A stretch of DNA of 6,694 nt from DASTGO01 sp035719045. GTDB lineage: Bacteria; Actinomycetota; Actinomycetes; Actinomycetales; Kineosporiaceae. The translations under genes were made by a program, and so were the position numbers. Positions 6,240 to 6,694 of this stretch are shown piece by piece. The notes beneath the pieces were generated by a model. The model saw only the letters and a program-made list of their open reading frames with translations. It ran no database searches and had not been told where the DNA came from. The DNA is taken from positions 1-6,694 of the forward strand of contig DASTGO010000507.1 in the NCBI GenBank assembly GCA_035719045.1, in the 5' to 3' direction. Positions within the stretch are counted from its first letter, which is position 1; every line of letters starts with the position of its first letter.

Positions 6240-6420
6240 TGATAACCACGCAAGACGCCCTGTTTGTCTGTTTCTCCGGAAAGAAAACCATCACGGAGCG
6301 CGACATCCACAATTCGTATTCAAACAATTATTCCCAGTGATGATCTCCGGTACCTTAGGGAGGTTGATCTACACACCGTAATGAATCAAGGCAGAATATA
6401 ACTCTGGGTGAGAGAACCAC
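6240..6420. promoter_or_regulatory. AT-rich patch upstream of the pilin gene
   Basis: GC falls to about 52, 43 and 43 percent over the three 60-base lines from 6241, in sharp contrast to the surrounding GC-rich DNA. It holds A- and T-rich runs such as AAAGAAAAC and CAAACAATTATT. TATAAC at 6397-6402 resembles a -10 element but has no convincing -35 at 16-18 bases. A small dyad, CTCCG (6274-6278) with CGGAG (6294-6298), surrounds an A-rich loop. The patch probably contains the flp promoter(s) and could be bound by an Lsr2-type silencer, which is inference. Confidence 0.45.
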
Positions 6421-6544
6421 GATCGAACCAACGGCACACTTGAGGGCACATCGTCCGTTTGACCGATCCGCCTCCAAAGCCCCCGTCACGTACTGTCAAC
6501 CCTGGCAGGCTTCACTGCGGCTGGACCGCTCATGAGGCACCCCC

Positions 6545-6551
6545 GAAAGGA
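6545..6551 (+). promoter_or_regulatory. Ribosome-binding site of flp (GAAAGGA)
   Basis: GAAAGGA ends eight bases before the ATG at 6560. It supports that ATG over the in-line ATG at 6532, which is in another frame and has no such site. Confidence 0.8.
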
Positions 6552-6559
6552 ATCCCCCG

Positions 6560-6694
6560 ATGCTTGCGTACATCCGGAAGGTCGCCCGGCGCGGCCGCGA
6601 TCGTGGCGCGTCGGCCGTGGAGTACGGACTCCTGGTCGCCGCCATCGCCGCCGTCATCGTCGGCGTCGTCTTCGGCCTGGGCACTCTGGTCAAG
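6560..6694 (+). CDS. flp: Flp/Fap-type (type IVb) pilin, 3' partial
   Basis: The major subunit of a tight-adherence (Tad) pilus, made as a prepilin, cleaved by a TadV/CpaA-type peptidase at the membrane and assembled into surface fibres by the TadA/B/C machinery. The 45 visible residues show a basic leader (MLAYIRKVARRGRDRG), then the processing motif G-ASAVEYGLL. Cleavage is expected between Gly16 and Ala17, placing Glu21 and Tyr22 at +5 and +6, the Flp signature. A hydrophobic helix follows at about 23-44. Flp pilins are usually 50-70 residues, so only a short C-terminus is missing beyond the window. The ATG has a good ribosome-binding site. The long noncoding leader suggests its own promoter separate from the two-component operon. 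Assembly genes would be expected downstream but are not visible here. Confidence 0.93.
   Translation, partial: MLAYIRKVARRGRDRGASAVEYGLLVAAIAAVIVGVVFGLGTLVK

Larger units (their letters stand above)
5825..6559. other. 735-base intergenic region between regulator and flp
   Basis: No convincing gene is seen on either strand. The left part (about 5825-6110) is C-rich and G-poor on the + strand with simple repeats. A 19-bp tandem triplicate lies at 6121-6177. From about 6240 to 6420 the GC content falls to roughly 43-52 percent by hand count per 60-base line, far below the flanking genes. The frames open here lack recognisable domains and good ribosome-binding sites. The region most likely holds the operon terminator on the left and a long control region and 5' untranslated leader for flp on the right. 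Confidence 0.6.

Noticed and set aside
5873..6340. 155-codon + frame after the regulator
   Set aside because: Starts at a GTG within a strong hairpin, has no Shine-Dalgarno, is Pro/His/Arg low complexity and crosses the 19-bp repeat and AT-rich patch; composition is not coding-like.
6357..6401. AGGGAGG followed by an ATG at 6381 (six-codon frame)
   Set aside because: The purine-rich box is 17 bases from the ATG and the frame encodes only MNQGRI before a stop; no regulatory leader-peptide logic is visible.
6459..6496. TTGACC (6459) with TACTGT (6491) as the flp promoter
   Set aside because: The hexamers are separated by 26 bases, too far for a standard promoter; neither has a proper partner at 16-18 bases.
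6532..6694. ATG 28 bases before the flp start, open to the window end
   Set aside because: Arg-rich out-of-frame translation of flp with no ribosome-binding site; flp has a clear one and a diagnostic processing motif.

Overview
The window comes from a high-GC actinobacterium (Actinomycetota). Coding regions are strongly GC-rich with G/C-biased third positions, GTG and TTG serve as starts, and the response regulator has a textbook AGGAGGTGA ribosome-binding site. Genus cannot be fixed from the sequence. All recognised genes lie on the + strand.

Layout. (1) 2-3280: the 3' part of a very large Pro/Ala/Gly-rich, apparently disordered protein that ends in a compact GAF-like domain; its true start probably lies upstream of the window. 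(2) 3281-3440: a short intergenic region dense in small inverted and direct repeats, probably holding the end of the first transcript and a promoter for the kinase. (3) 3441-5159: a membrane sensor histidine kinase of the NarL/DegS (HisKA_3) class with about six membrane segments, a GAF domain, dimerisation/phosphoacceptor and ATPase domains, and an unusual 60-residue hydrophilic tail. (4) 5165-5824: its NarL/LuxR-type response regulator, translationally coupled to the kinase. (5) 5825-6559: 735 bases without a convincing gene, containing GC-rich hairpins just after the regulator, a C-rich repetitive stretch, a 19-bp tandem triplicate repeat, and then an AT-rich patch leading to the next gene. 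(6) 6560-6694: the start of a Flp/Fap-type (type IVb) pilin gene with a clear prepilin-peptidase processing site, cut by the window end. It is probably the first gene of a tad pilus locus lying to the right.

How they may work together. The kinase and regulator form a complete two-component pair. The GAF-like domain of the large protein resembles the GAF domain inside the kinase in layout, and the genes are adjacent, so the large protein may be an accessory sensor or scaffold. The pair sits directly before a pilin gene with a long, AT-rich, repeat-bearing upstream region, which makes the flp promoter a natural candidate target. These functional links are inference from gene order. The domain calls for kinase, regulator and pilin rest on directly visible motifs.
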